Origin: Stenogyne calaminthoides
Taxonomy: Eukaryota > Streptophyta > Magnoliopsida > Lamiales > Lamiaceae
Length of the DNA stretch: 64,000 bases
Direction: 5' to 3'
Assembly: GCA_037126765.1 (NCBI GenBank)
Contig: JBBCBC010000022.1
Coordinates: 372,001-436,000, forward strand
Shown one piece after another: positions 9,401 to 20,814 of this stretch. The position numbers and the translations under genes were made by a program. Position 1 is the stretch's first letter. Each line of letters opens with the position of its first letter. The notes below the pieces were generated by a model. That model ran no database searches. It was not told where the DNA came from and was given only the letters and a program-made list of their open reading frames with translations.

Positions 9401-11662
9401 AGAGCTCGATAATATTTCAAAAAAGATTGAACAACAGCTCGTTTGACTTGACTCGACCTATTCGCAGTTACAGCCCTAAAAGAGTACTCTTGCGCCTTAA
9501 AAAAATTAGTCAGGCAGGAAAAGAAAAAAGGCTTGAAAAGTCGGATAAAAAATTACCAGAGCCCAATCAATCCTTCTTCAGGCCGTAGGGGGTGGGCTTT
9601 TGGGCCTTCCAAATTTAAGGCCCAATCTGGACTCGAATCCGGAATCATAAGGCCCGCCCGAACGTCGAACCGGACCAAAATTGCCAAGTCTATGGGTTAA
9701 TTTAGATTTGTATCGAATAAATTATTATCCTACTATTTTTTTTTTTACATGTGAACATCTTAAAACTAATTGTTCTCAAGTCTCAACTATATATATATTT
9801 TCTATTGCAAAGTCTACCCTCCACTATTTATTAAACAGTTTTTTTTTTCTTTGCCTGAATTCTAAAATAAAGAACTAACCCAGAAAGAAGAATTAAACAA
9901 TCACTGACCAATATGCCTTTTACAGTTTTTTGGAGAGAAAAATTAAAACAGAAACCACGAATTTTGTTAGCTGGATCAGATAGAAGCTAGAGATAGACTC
10001 AGTCAAAAAAGAGATCTTAAGGCTATGCTTGGATGTGTCCTTGTCTTTTCATTTTTATAAAAAAATATTTTTTGGATGAATAGTTGTGAAAAATGAGAAT
10101 GTGATTGAATGTGAAAAAAAAATTATAATGATGATAGTTGATGTGATATGTCTGTTAAAAATGAGGGTGAGATTGAATGTGAATTTTTTTATTTTGTTTT
10201 TAGTTTTGTTGATGACATCTTTTCAGTTACTTCTTAATTTACCAATTACTGTAATATAATTTATTTATTTATTTATATTATTTTTTGACATGTATTTTAT
10301 GATTAAATTTTGTATGCATCCAATTATATCGTATATTCATAGTGCATTAGTCATACAACTTGTTATATTAAAGAGTAGGTGTAGTGTGAAAATTTTCACG
10401 AATGAAAATAACTTAAAATTGATAGCTAATTAATTGGGATGGACCGCATCATCTCACGGGCCAGCTTATTGGTTGACTGTTACGAGTTATGACAACAATC
10501 AATATGGCAGTGAATTTGGTCAACTAGCATGAAGTCGCTGGTTCTACTTCTTTTTGGAGCATTTTTTTTTTATTTTACTTCTTTTTTTAAAAAAATTTAA
10601 CTTCTTTATATTTTTAATTTTTTTCCCTTTTTATCTTTGTCAAAAATAGATCTTCATTTTTAATTTTCTCCTCTCTTTTTCATCTTCATAAAATAATAAT
10701 AAAATATTTAAATTAAAAAAAATTGTAAAACTTTTTCTTTTATTTTACTTATTTACATTTTAACTCTTTTTTCCTCCTTTTATTTATGCAAACATAGGTC
10801 TTTATTTGTAATCCAACCCCCCCCCCCTCTTTATGAAATTATAATAAAATATTTAAATTAAAAATAATAATATTTTTGCCAAAAGTTGAACACATGTCTC
10901 AAACAAACAAAATATAACAGTATTATATTAAAATCATAAGAAAAATAAAGGATATCAAATCAAAACGAAAGCAATATTACAGGCAAAATATAGTAGTATT
11001 ACATACAAAATATAATAGTATTACATACAAAAATATAAGAGTATTATATTCAAAACTTAAGAAAATAGTAAATTTTAAAGGGTATTAAATCAAAATAAAT
11101 TAAGTATTACAGACAAAATATAATAGTATTACATGTAAAAACATAACAGTATTACATTAAAAATATAAGAAAAATGTAAATTCTAAAGGGTATTAAATAA
11201 AAAACGAAACAATATTTTTAAAATAAATCATAACCGTTTATATTTTAAAAAATAGGTAAATTTGAAAGGATATTAAAATCAAAATGGAATTTTTATATAT
11301 GAGGTAATGTTGATAACCCTATTCAAATAAAATCTTAAAAATTAAGCATATCAACAACAAAAATCTACATAACATATAACAATAATAACACATACGATGT
11401 TGAATGTATTATACGAACAATTTAAAAATATAAATAATAATAAAATATTTTTTTTTATATATTTGAATCAACTAGATAATTAGAATTAGCTTTATTTTTC
11501 ATTCATCAATCGATGGTGTGAATTTAAATTTATAGATAATTAAATATACACATCTAATTTTGTCATATATAGTACGTATAAATTCACTAAAAAATAGTAT
11601 ATAATGATAAATTATCAACTTGATGAATTATTAATTGAAGAATCTAACATGAAAATTGAGAA

Positions 11663-11775
11663 ATTGTTGTTGGCTCAGGTTTGAGACCCAGCAACAGCGA
11701 ATTTTTTGCGAATTTTTTACATTGCTGTTGACTCAGGTTCGAGACCTAGCAACAACGAATTTTGAGCGATTTTTT
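11663..11775 (+). repeat. Two tandem units containing GGCTCAGGTTTGAGACC
   Basis: Two units of about 60 bp, each with TTG(T/C)TGTTG, then CTCAGGTT(T/C)GAGACC, then AGCAACA and GCGAATTTT. The core CTCAGG...GAGACC with flanking GTTGTT/AGCAAC is itself partly palindromic. Confidence 0.5.
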
Positions 11776-13076
11776 TTTGTTCAAGTCAAAATTGGTCAAA
11801 ATTAGATTTTTTCATGTGTGCAGATTTTTATACTAGTCTTTGTCGATATTAAAAGATAAAATTTATTTACACTGAACCGTACTACTATTAATATGGAAAA
11901 ATAGTTGCACAGTTCAATGAAACACAAGTTGCATGATTTTATAATGCACTATGAGTGCATCGTGCATCTGAATGCACATGAGACTCACTCGTATTTTATT
12001 TATATATTGACTTTTTTTTTTTTTGCCTTTTTTATGCATTTGAGATCTATTATATATATGTGTGTGTGTTAAATGCGTATATAATTTGTTAAATACATAA
12101 GTTCATTTTTTTTTAATATAAGCACAAGTTTACATGCCTTTTGTAAGACCATGTTTATCAATGCCCACCCATGACCATAACAACATAATAAACAATTCAT
12201 TTATCTCTCCTCCAAATACACATTTTACTCTACAACCCAAATTCATCTTTTTTTTATTGTTTATCCATGTCCACCCACAATCACAACAACTCTTTAATAA
12301 ATTATTTATTTTATAACTTAACAATTAAATTTATAATTATTTTTTATTATATTTAAAATATTTAAGAAACATACACAATTATTTGATATTAAAAAAATTA
12401 TAATTATAATAAAAAATTACAATACATTTAAAATAAATTACAACATCCAATAAAACTTAAGAAATTTGACACAAGTTAAGAAGAGAAATGAGAGTTTTGA
12501 GATTGTGATATAAATAGAGAATTTTATTTCATGAATTTTGGTATATTTTTTTTTTAAGTAGATAAGTTGAAATATCAAAGAGTTGCTATGCTTTGAAATT
12601 TATTCACCATGAAACTGATTTTTTTTTTACAGACACACACTTTAGTAATATAAGTCACACCCTTTAGTAATATAAATTCTGTACACTTGATTATCATTAC
12701 TCTGACTTTCTTTTCTTTATAATATAAGTCACACCCTTCACTTTTATCAAGAATCTTCTTTTTTATACTTTTAAAAATACACACTTTAAGTTTTAACAAA
12801 ATTTGTTCACACTACTTTTGTCAATTTCAAATTATCTAAAAAATTTGTTCGGCCAATATACAACATGTCAATATCAAATTATCTAAATAAAATAGACCCA
12901 GCCAATCAGAATACAACATGTGGCATAAATTGGATTTGGGCAACAAAGGATGCCCAAAGGTCATCATCTGACCGTGTCATAAAAAATGAGAGCAATTTTG
13001 ATTTTTTTTTTAAATTTTTTATTTGTCTTTTTGCTATGACCGGCTGCAGGCATTGTCGTCCGTAGAGGAGAAGTAA

Positions 13077-13078
13077 TA
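13077..13078. other. Empty TA target site of a Stowaway-like MITE
   Basis: Copy 1 reads AAGTAATATTAGTGTGATAA here. In copy 2 the same sequence is split at this TA by the MITE at 15546-15782, with the TA duplicated. Confidence 0.85.
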
Positions 13079-13384
13079 TTAGTGTGATAATACTGTAGAT
13101 TTGGACAAATAGTGTATAAAATGAAGACTTTTAAAAAAAAAAAAAAAGAGATTTGAAAAAATAAATAGAATTTTTTTTCACATCCAAGCATATTATGTTT
13201 TTAAATATTTATCCCTGGCTTTAAAGATATGCAGTGTTGTAATAATATTGTGAATGTCCATTTTACTTGATAAATATTCAAATTTAGCTACAAAATTAAT
13301 TATAAATATTATAATTGGCATTTGATGTGCACTTTCATTTTGCACGTACGTGTACGTTAATTATTTGGAGGTTTTTTATTTTAT

Positions 13385-13610
13385 TTTAAGCAATCAATTA
13401 CAATAGTTCATTAACATAATTAATTACAATAATTTTTTTTACCATCGGACACATAACAATATCATTTCATCTCGCTGTAAATAGGAACCGCAATCACCAC
13501 AAGAGGGGGACCACCAAAAATTGCAACTCGAAACAACAATCGGAACTGCAATCCCATAAGAGATGGACCACCACAAGAGGGAATAAATATTCCCTCTTCA
13601 TATGAGATCT
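13385..13610 (+). repeat. Dispersed repeat, inverted partner at about 55830-56070
   Basis: Contains GGAACCGCAATCACCACAAG, GAGATGGACCACCACAAG and GGGAATAAATATTCCCTCTT. The reverse complement of this order is found at about 55830-56070, including the AATTACAATAATTTTTTTACCA flank. Family unknown; no frame. Confidence 0.55.
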
Positions 13611-14364
13611 CGGGGTCTCATATAATGATCGCTCAAACTATTCACCCTTTGACTATTTGGAAGTTTAAATACAAATAGTTTAAGACTCCGCACCAAAACA
13701 ATTAATTATTAACACGCTAAATTTCTAAACGCATTATTCTTTTAATCTTATATCTTTCATTTTTACCCTATAAATTTTATACACCACATTATTTTTGCAA
13801 TCAAAAAATTATTACCCTAACGAATTATTGCCTAACGAGTTATTACTAGTACTTGCTGAAAAATTAAAAGCAATATAAACTAATTTAATTATAACTTGTG
13901 AAATCATAAAAAGTAAATCTAAAGTCTATGTTTAGATTCATTGATCTGAAATATTGTCCGTATTCTTACATGCATGTGACATCTTAAAAACTATAAGGCT
14001 ATGTTTGGATGTGTCCTTGTTTTTTCATTTTTTATTTTTATGAAAATTTATTTTTTGGACGAATAGTTATGAAAAATGAGAGTGTGATTGAATGTGAAAA
14101 AAAAATATAATGATAATAATTAATGTGATATGTCTATTGAAAATGAGGGTGTGATTGGATGTGAATTTTTTTGTTTTGTTTTTATTTTTGTTTTGAATAG
14201 TATATATTATGAAATTGAATTTGTTTCATTTTGGTTCTTTTAATTAATTTAAATGTAACTTTTTTATTATTATGTCTCTAGTGTAATACTTTTATTTATT
14301 TTGACAACATCTCCCGTGTAATATTGATGTCGACTGTATGTATGCAAATTATAATTATGTACAC

Positions 14365-14394
14365 CTGTAACTGTAACTGTAACTGTAACTGTAA
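14365..14394 (+). repeat. (CTGTAA)5 microsatellite
   Basis: Five perfect CTGTAA units. Confidence 0.95.
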
Positions 14395-14612
14395 ATTTTA
14401 TTTTAAAAAATACAAATTATTTTAATTTTTGGGAAAAAATATTTAAAAACAAAATAAATGTTATTCTAATTTTTTAATAATTTGTACTAAATTTTATTAT
14501 TATATTATATTTGATAAGGATTCTTGATATATAGTTTAAGTTATTATTTTTATACATTGTATTTAATAATAAGAATTCTTGTACATAGTTTAAGTTATTG
14601 TATATATTAATT

Positions 14613-14873
14613 GAGTAAATTGTGTCAAAATTCCCATGTGGTTTGAAAAACTGAAACCTATCCCCACTGTGCTTTAAAAGTTATGTGAAACTCCTTCGTG
14701 GTTTTATAATATGACGTGAAATCCCAATTTTTTTTTGTTGTAAGTTTTTTACACGCTCGTTTTTTTAAACATATTTATAAAATTACAAGGGGGTTTCACA
14801 CAATTTTTAAAGTATATTGGGGTTTGATGCTGTTTTTTCTAACCACAGGGAAGTTTAAGACAATTTACCCCAT
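14613..14873. mobile_element. Fold-back Mutator-type MITE, 261 bp
   Basis: The two arms of about 100 bp are inverted copies. The left arm begins GAGTAAATTGTGTCAAA and the right arm, reversed, begins GGGGTAAATTGTCTTAAA. Both continue with CTGTGGTT-like, TTTAAAAGTTATGTGAAAC-like and TTTTATAAtATG words. The perfect 9-bp duplication ATATTAATT flanks it (14604-14612, 14874-14882). The 9-bp duplication and long arms indicate the Mutator superfamily. Confidence 0.85.
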
Positions 14874-15545
14874 ATTAATTACAAATTATTTTTTATATTT
14901 TATATGTAATATTGTAAAATATAAATTATTTATAATATAATGTCAAATTAAAATTATTATCAACGAGCTTCACGATTTTCAGTTACTTCTTAATTTACCA
15001 ATTACTGTAGTATAATTTATTTATTTATATTATTTTTTGACATGTATTTTATGGCTAAGTCTTGTATGTATCCAGTTGTATCGTGCACTCATAGTGCATT
15101 AACCATGCAACTTGTTATATTAAAAGATAAAATTTATTAACACTGAACCGTACTACTATTAATATGGAAAAATAGTTGCATAGTTCAATGAAAACAAGTT
15201 GCATGGTTTTATAATGCACTATGAGTGCACGGTGCACCTGAATGCATACGAGACCCACTCGTATTTTATTTATATATTGACTTTTTTATATTTTTGCCTT
15301 TTTTATACATTTGAGATCTATATATATATATATATATATACACATATATGTGTGTTAAATGCGTTTATAATTTGTTAAATACATAAGTTCATTTTTTTTA
15401 ATATAAGCACAAGTTTACATGCCTTTTGTAACACTACACACAATTATTTCTACATGACGCCGGCTGCAGGCATCGTCGGCCGTCAGACTTTTCGAAAAAA
15501 ATTCAGAAAATTTTTGTTTACTTTTACTGTGGAGGAGAAGCAATA

Positions 15546-15782
15546 CTCTCTCCGTCCCAAAAAAACGTGCATGTTTACTGTTTTCACGTGTTTTTGCGAG
15601 TGAATTTTTATTAGTATTTGAAATGATAAAATAATTTTAAAAAATGCACACAATAGATGAGAGGTAGATCTATAATACCCCTCTTTAAAAATCACTTTAT
15701 CATTTAAAATACTAATAAACAACTCGCTCACAAAAACTCAATAATAAAGATGGCGTGCACGTTTTTTCGGGGACGGAGGTAG
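15546..15782. mobile_element. Stowaway-like MITE, 237 bp
   Basis: Ends CTCTCTCCGTCCC and GGGACGGAGGTAG, flanked by TA (15544-15545, 15783-15784). Inner arms AACGTGCATGTTTACT and GCGTGCACGTT are inverted. The paralogous site at 13077 is empty, which proves the ends. A relative in the opposite orientation is at 56129-56361. Confidence 0.92.
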
Positions 15783-16152
15783 TATTAGTGTGATAATACT
15801 GTAGATTTGGAGAAATAGTGTATAAAATGAAGACTTTAAAAAAAAAAAAAAGAGATTTGAAAAAATAAATGGAAATTTTTTTCACATCCAAGCATACTAT
15901 ATTTTTAAATATTTATCCCTGACTTTGAAGATATATAGTGATGTAATAATATTGTGAATGTACATTTTACTTGATAAATATTCAAATTTAGCTACAAAAT
16001 TAATTATAAATATTATAATTGTCATTTGGATACAATTAGCCTGCACTAGACACGTTAATATTAGCATTCGAAGGGATTTTGTAGGGTGTAAATTCTTTAT
16101 GGACTGGTCGAATTTAAAAAGGGGCAATTACACTTGGATACTATTTTTTAAG

Positions 16153-16476
16153 CGTACGGATTCCTCTATTCCAAAGTTGGGTATTCCACTTCTATTCCAC
16201 TTCTATTCCATAACCTCTCAATTTGACATCTGTCTAATTATTTAAAATCTAAAAAAATATTAATTTTTTTAAAAAAAAAATTTCCCAGTTTTTTCTGTTA
16301 CCCGACCCGGACTTAACTCGATCGAAGTGATTCATGGTTCACCTGACCCAAATGATTCATGATTTAGGGTATAGAGTTTAGAATTTTAAATAATTAAAAC
16401 ATGGGACATGTGTCAAATTTAGAGGATATGAAACATGAGTGGAACACCATATTTTGGCACAGAGGAATCCAACCGG
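16153..16476. mobile_element. hAT-type MITE, 324 bp
   Basis: Starts CGTACGGATTCCTC and ends GAGGAATCCAACCGG, with the 8-bp duplication TTTTTAAG at 16145-16152 and 16477-16484. The arms extend: TTCCACTTCTATTCCATAACC against the reverse of GGATATGAAACATGAGTGGAA. Two further copies are at 29733-30057 and 30080-30424. Confidence 0.85.
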
Positions 16477-16486
16477 TTTTTAAGTG

Positions 16487-16904
16487 GTCTTACTTTGAGG
16501 TGCTACATATTTTTAGACTTACTCTAGGATATTAAATTTGGACAAAAAAGTCTTAAATGCCCTTATGTATATAATAATGTGTTATATTGATAGTCATGTG
16601 CAGATTTTTAAATTTGATACTTTTCTAAACCCCATATTTTCAGTAATTTTGTATTTTAAAAAAATTAAAATTGTAGATTTTAAAGTTTGAATTTTACTGA
16701 ACTTTTTATCTATTTTTTAATTATCTGTTCTTTTATTTAATTAATTTTTTTTAGTAGCAAAAATTCAGCACAAAAAAATATATATTCGAAACTATTCTGC
16801 ACACCCGCAAAAAATTCTGCACATCCTAATTTTTTTTAATCATATATCCTTTTATTTAATTAATTTTTTTCAGTAATAAAATATTAGCCCAAGAAAATTA
16901 TACA

Positions 16905-16947
<43 letters not shown>

Positions 16948-17640
16948 TTGTATATTCTCAATCATTTTGCACACCTTAAAAAAAATTTGCACACTCGTAA
17001 AAAATTCTGCACACCCCACATTTTTTTTAAATATATGTTCTTTTATTTACAAATTATGTACACCCGTAAAAAAATAACTCTGCACACCCTTAAAAAATTC
17101 TGCATACTCGTAAAAAAAGATTATGCACACCCGTAAAAAATATTATGCACACCTGTAAAAAGTTATGCATTTTACATAAAAAAAATTATAAATAAATACA
17201 TAAATCTCTATCTTTCACTCTCTTGCTCCATAATAATCTTTATCTCTTGCAACGCATAATTTACTAACATATCATCAAATAAAATTTGAAAAATCTGCAC
17301 ACCTTTAAAAAATAAAAAATGCATTTACATTAAAAAAAAATTACAATAAAAAAACAACACAACATTTCACATAGAAGTCAAAGAAGTACCGCAATTGTTT
17401 GAACAAGAAGAAGAATGAACTAATTTTACAATCAACACGTGATTAAAATTTTGCAATGAACACGTGATTGAGAGGGGAGAGAAATTGTTTTTATTGGGAA
17501 TGGGACGTTTGTTAATTGGGTGAGGGAGAGGTGGATTTATTTAATTTGGGAGGGCAGAGTTTGTGGGTGAGAGAGGGTATAATGGTTAAATTTTGCACCT
17601 TATAGTATTACTAAAAAGTGGTAGCACCTTAGAGTAAGAC
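16487..17640. mobile_element. Terminal-inverted-repeat element with TGCACACC repeats
   Basis: The left end GTCTTACTTTGAGGTGCTAC and the reversed right end GTCTTACTCTAAGGTGCTAC form about 30-bp inverted repeats, with CTTTTTAG continuing. The interior holds about ten degenerate repeats of TTCTGCACACCCGTAAAAAA between 16790 and 17310 and a (TA)17 tract. I find no clear target duplication, so the superfamily is unassigned. It abuts the duplication of the neighbouring hAT-type MITE. No transposase frame. Confidence 0.6.
16909..16942 (+). repeat. (TA)17 microsatellite
   Basis: 34 bases of uninterrupted TA within the TGCACACC element. Confidence 0.95.
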
Positions 17641-17814
17641 TTATTAAGAAATCACATATATTTTGGGTGTTTTGAACTTAAGAAATAAAGAAAAGAAATT
17701 TTAAAGTTTTAAAGCCAACACCACTAGACCAACACCTAAGGATTGTGTATCTCTTTTGATAATTTTATTAGAGAAATACTTCATAATATTATTCAGTAAC
17801 AATATACTCTGATT

Positions 17815-18221
17815 GGGAAAAATATTTTCTTATGACAGTAATTTAAGGGGTTGTGTTTTAAAGATAATAATTTGATAGTAATTTAAGGGGTTGTGTTTTA
17901 AAGATAATAATTTTACGGACTAGAAAATATAGCATAATATAATTTAAAATATATAAATATAGGACAATATATTTTAAAATCTGCAAAAGTAGGACAAACG
18001 GGTCTGAATAAGCCCAAACCGGGCTTAAATATACCATCACTTGAGATTTGAGCTTATTTGAACTTGATTGTCCTACATTTATAGATTTTACAACATATTA
18101 TCCTGTATTTACAAATATTAAAACATATTGTACTATATTTATAAATTTTAAAACATATTGTTCTATAATTATTGTTCTTAAACACAACCTCTAAATTATT
18201 GTCTAGAAAAACATTATTCCC
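17815..18221. mobile_element. Mutator-type MITE, second family member
   Basis: Same arms as 8409-8748: GGGGTTGTGTTTTAAAGATAA at the left, TTAAACACAACCTC at the right, GGGAAA and TTCCC ends. A 40-bp segment with GTAATTTAAGGGGTTGTG is repeated in tandem at the left end. No flanking duplication remains. Confidence 0.6.
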
Positions 18222-18942
18222 TGCGCTAATCTATCTTAATTGTCTTTATTGAAAATAATTTTTGAAAAAAAATAATTGTCATTTTACTCAAATTTACGAG
18301 AATTGAATATAATTTTTTTTTTGTTCTTATACTAATTTTCTAATAGTATATATTACACAAATTTAGTGCAAATATGTAAATAAAAAGAAATTTTTTTTTG
18401 TTGTTAGTTAACAAATGAATTCATATCCTAAAAAATATATACTTAAAATAAATATTTAATATTGGTAAATATATTTCTATTTTAAAATCATTCTTCTTCT
18501 ATTTTTTTTTAAATCTCAAATAGTATCAAAGTCTAAATTTATTTATTTACTTTTCAAGAGGGTAAATTAGACGAAAAAGAGCTTCAAGACAAGGTCCTTA
18601 GAGCAACAAGACAAGTTCCCGAGAGCATGGAGACAAAACAAGGGAATTAATGACTCTCGGGTACAAAAAAATAGGAAGATGGCTACAAAGATAAAATCAA
18701 TTTTTTAGTGACTCTAAGGTACAAAAAAAATTGCACTTTGTTTGAAAAAAAAATTGCACTTTGTACCTGAGAGTCACAAAAAAGTTGCATTTGTACCTTA
18801 AAGTCACTGCTTCTTATTTTTTGTACCTTAAAACTTTTCCCCCAAAACACGGGACAAAAATCGAAATAGAGGTGAAATTATAGGAAACTTATGAATGTTT
18901 CACTCATGTTTTCTCTTATTTGCAATTGTATGATTAATTATT
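18222..18942. other. AT-rich spacer with an inverted repeat
   Basis: No gene seen. Between about 18650 and 18840 there are inverted words (GACTCTCGGGTACAAAAAA against TTTGTACCTGAGAGTC, and ATTGCACTTTGT twice), probably a decayed MITE. The 9 bp TTAATTATT at 18934-18942 is the target duplication of the MULE that follows. Confidence 0.5.
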
Positions 18943-19160
18943 GGGTTAATTTCACTTTTGGTCACTAAACTTTACCCGAATTTCACAAAAAGTTTCACAC
19001 TTCATCAAAATTAGTCACTTAACTATACTTTTTTAATCAGATTTGATGACGACGTTATTTCACCGTCAACCAAGTAACGGGAGCAACTGGACTGGGCGCG
19101 AATTATATTAGGGTTCTTCATTTCCCCCCCCAATTTGTCGCGCCTCTTTCCCCCTTTTCT
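18943..19160. repeat. Left terminal inverted repeat of the MULE
   Basis: Matches the reverse complement of 25590-25810 through GGCGCGAATTATATTAGGG and GTCGCGCCTCTTTCC. It differs in one short patch (AAAAAG for the longer CTTTTGGTCACCGGG on the right). Confidence 0.9.
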
Positions 19161-19246
19161 CCAAAGCCCTATTTTCTCTTTACATTGGTGCTTCTCTTTA
19201 CATTGGTGCTCGAATTTCTCAACATCTGCATCAGTTTCTCCCGTCA

Positions 19247-19740
19247 ATGGCTATGAGGGACAAGCGTGAGTCTGCACCCCAATATAGTAAGCTCTCAAGA
19301 TTACAGAATTTTCTCAAGCCTTGGTGCTCGATTTTTTCTTGTTTATTGATTTACCTGTGCTTTCTTGTTTATCTATTTCTCTTGGATTTTTTTATTATGC
19401 AGATGCAAAAAATGAACCAACCCTTTTTAAATTTAAAATTTTTCATGGTGGAAAATTAATAGAAGATGATCTTAGCAGAAAATATGAAGGGGTATTGTAG
19501 ATTATTTTGACTATGTTGATTGGGATATGCTTGGGTTAATTGAACTGAATGATTTTGCTAATCGGTTAGGCTATGATGAAAAGAAAGTAAAATTTTGGCA
19601 TCAATTTGGAACTAATTTGAATAGTGGGGCAAGAATTGCGGATTTTGATCTTTTTTGTATGTGGGTTGATTAATTACATAAATAGGGATAGAGAAGTTGT
19701 GATATATTTGACATTTAGTGCCCTTTCATGGTGAGGTAGT
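19247..19740 (+). pseudogene. MULE transposase N-terminal region, frameshifted
   Basis: A candidate start ATG at 19247 gives a short exon ending MRDKRESAPQY before GTAAGC. After an AG near 19402 the next exon reads KFKIFHGGKLIEDD, then GGIVDYFDYVDWDMLGLIEL after one missing base in a G run near 19490. The block (HHGG-like start, DYFD, LLEL) is the N-terminal domain seen before the DNA-binding domain in plant MuDR-type transposases. A second frame loss occurs near 19670 (VDLINYINRDREVV). Confidence 0.65.
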
Positions 19741-19754
19741 GATGACTTTCGGAC

Positions 19755-20462
19755 ATGTCTTTCTTGGATGATATTCGGGGAATTAGTTTGAACCGAGAGA
19801 ACTCTAATTCAGCTTCGGAAGAAGATGATGAAGATCACTTTTTGGATGATTATGATATGGCAGAGGATGATAGATTATATGAAAAGTATGTTGATCATGA
19901 CGTTGACTTCAATCCTCTTCCAAGTGATGGTGCTAAAGTGAAGAACAAATATGTAAGTGAGGAGGTTTATGCCAGGTTGGAGGGGGATAATGAGAAAGAA
20001 GTGAATAGCAGTGATGAATTTGATAGCATTAAGGGGTCTGATGAAGAGGATATGCCTGAATACCCTAGGTTTAATCCTAAAACAGAATCTAGAAATCCTG
20101 AGGTAAAGGTTGGGCTTGTTTTTTCCTCGAAGAAAGAAGCTAAGGAAGCCATTTCAACTTATTGTATACGGAGGGGAATGAGTTTCAAGTTTACGAGGAA
20201 TGATAAAAAAAGACTTCAAGCAGCATGCACAAAAGAGGGTTGTGATTGGTATTTATGGGTATCTCCAATGCAAAATCATAAGAGTTGGCAGGTAAAAGTG
20301 TTCAATACAAAGCACACAAATTGTGGATGGAATTACAAAAATTCTAGTATCAAGTCTAACTGGGTTGGGAAGCATTATGTGAAGAAATTCAAGAATAATC
20401 CCAAGTTAGGAACAAATGAGTTTAGGAGTGAAGTATGCACCAAATTGAGAGCCAACATCTAG
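19755..20462 (+). CDS. MuDR-type transposase fragment: acidic region and DNA-binding domain
   Basis: 235 residues. Residues 1-115 are acidic, rich in Asp/Glu/Ser. Residues about 117-205 match the plant MuDR transposase N-terminal DNA-binding family (PF03108, DBD_Tnp_Mut): VGLVFSSKKEAKEAISTY, FKFTRNDKKRLQAAC, EGCDWYLWVSPM, then KVFNTKHTNCGW with the Cys/His set of the WRKY-GCM1-like zinc fold. The first Met may be internal, since the N-terminal domain continues upstream. It ends at TAG 20460-20462, where intact relatives go on to the catalytic domain. Not functional alone. Identification is by motif reading only. Confidence 0.85.
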   Translation: MSFLDDIRGISLNRENSNSASEEDDEDHFLDDYDMAEDDRLYEKYVDHDVDFNPLPSDGAKVKNKYVSEEVYARLEGDNEKEVNSSDEFDSIKGSDEEDMPEYPRFNPKTESRNPEVKVGLVFSSKKEAKEAISTYCIRRGMSFKFTRNDKKRLQAACTKEGCDWYLWVSPMQNHKSWQVKVFNTKHTNCGWNYKNSSIKSNWVGKHYVKKFKNNPKLGTNEFRSEVCTKLRANI

Positions 20463-20800
20463 CAAAAGAAAAGGGCACTCTCAAGATTCAATAAAATCGA
20501 GAGATTATTGTGAAGAGTTGTTGAGGTCTAACCGGGGTCATCTGTGGTGTTGCTCGAGAGTGATGGTGAGGGTTTTTCTTGTTTATATATATGTTTTTGA
20601 GGCATGCAAACAGGGGTTTAAAACTTTTAGGTTTATTGGGGTAGATGGTTGCTTTCTTAAGGGGCATCAAGGTGGATTTTTTTGATCCCAACCACAATAT
20701 ATTCCCAATTGATGCAATAGTGGAAGTGAAACCAGAGATGCACGGGAGTGGTTTCGACTTTTTGGATAATGAATTTGAAAAAAATTTTCATGGTGGAAAA
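20463..20800 (+). pseudogene. Decayed start of the MULE catalytic domain
   Basis: Reading across frames gives KRALSRFNKIE, then ACKQGF-like, then FIGVDGCFLKGHQGG. The GVDGCFLKG pattern holds the first catalytic Asp region of MULE DDE transposases (usually GLDGCFLK). Several stops and frameshifts follow, then the copia-type LTR begins near 20815. Confidence 0.65.
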
Positions 20801-20814
20801 TGATATATTAAGGG

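Larger units (their letters stand above)
10019..13325. repeat. Paralogous block, copy 1 (with interruptions)
   Basis: Collinear with 13996-16030. Matching segments are 10019-10215, 10225-10380, 11850-12148 and 13040-13325. Each starts with GGCTATGCTTGGATGTG and has the inverse CACATCCAAGCAT near 13180, so the block may itself be an old terminal-inverted-repeat element, although similarity runs about 130 bp past that end. The pieces 10380-11850 and 12150-13030 have no counterpart in copy 2. No coding frame is credible here. Confidence 0.65.
13996..16030. repeat. Paralogous block, copy 2
   Basis: Second copy of the block at 10019-13325, from GGCTATGTTTGGATGTG to beyond CACATCCAAGCATACTAT at about 15890. 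It lacks two segments present in copy 1 but carries two insertions of its own: a Mutator-type MITE (14613-14873) and a Stowaway-like MITE (15546-15782). Confidence 0.65.
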
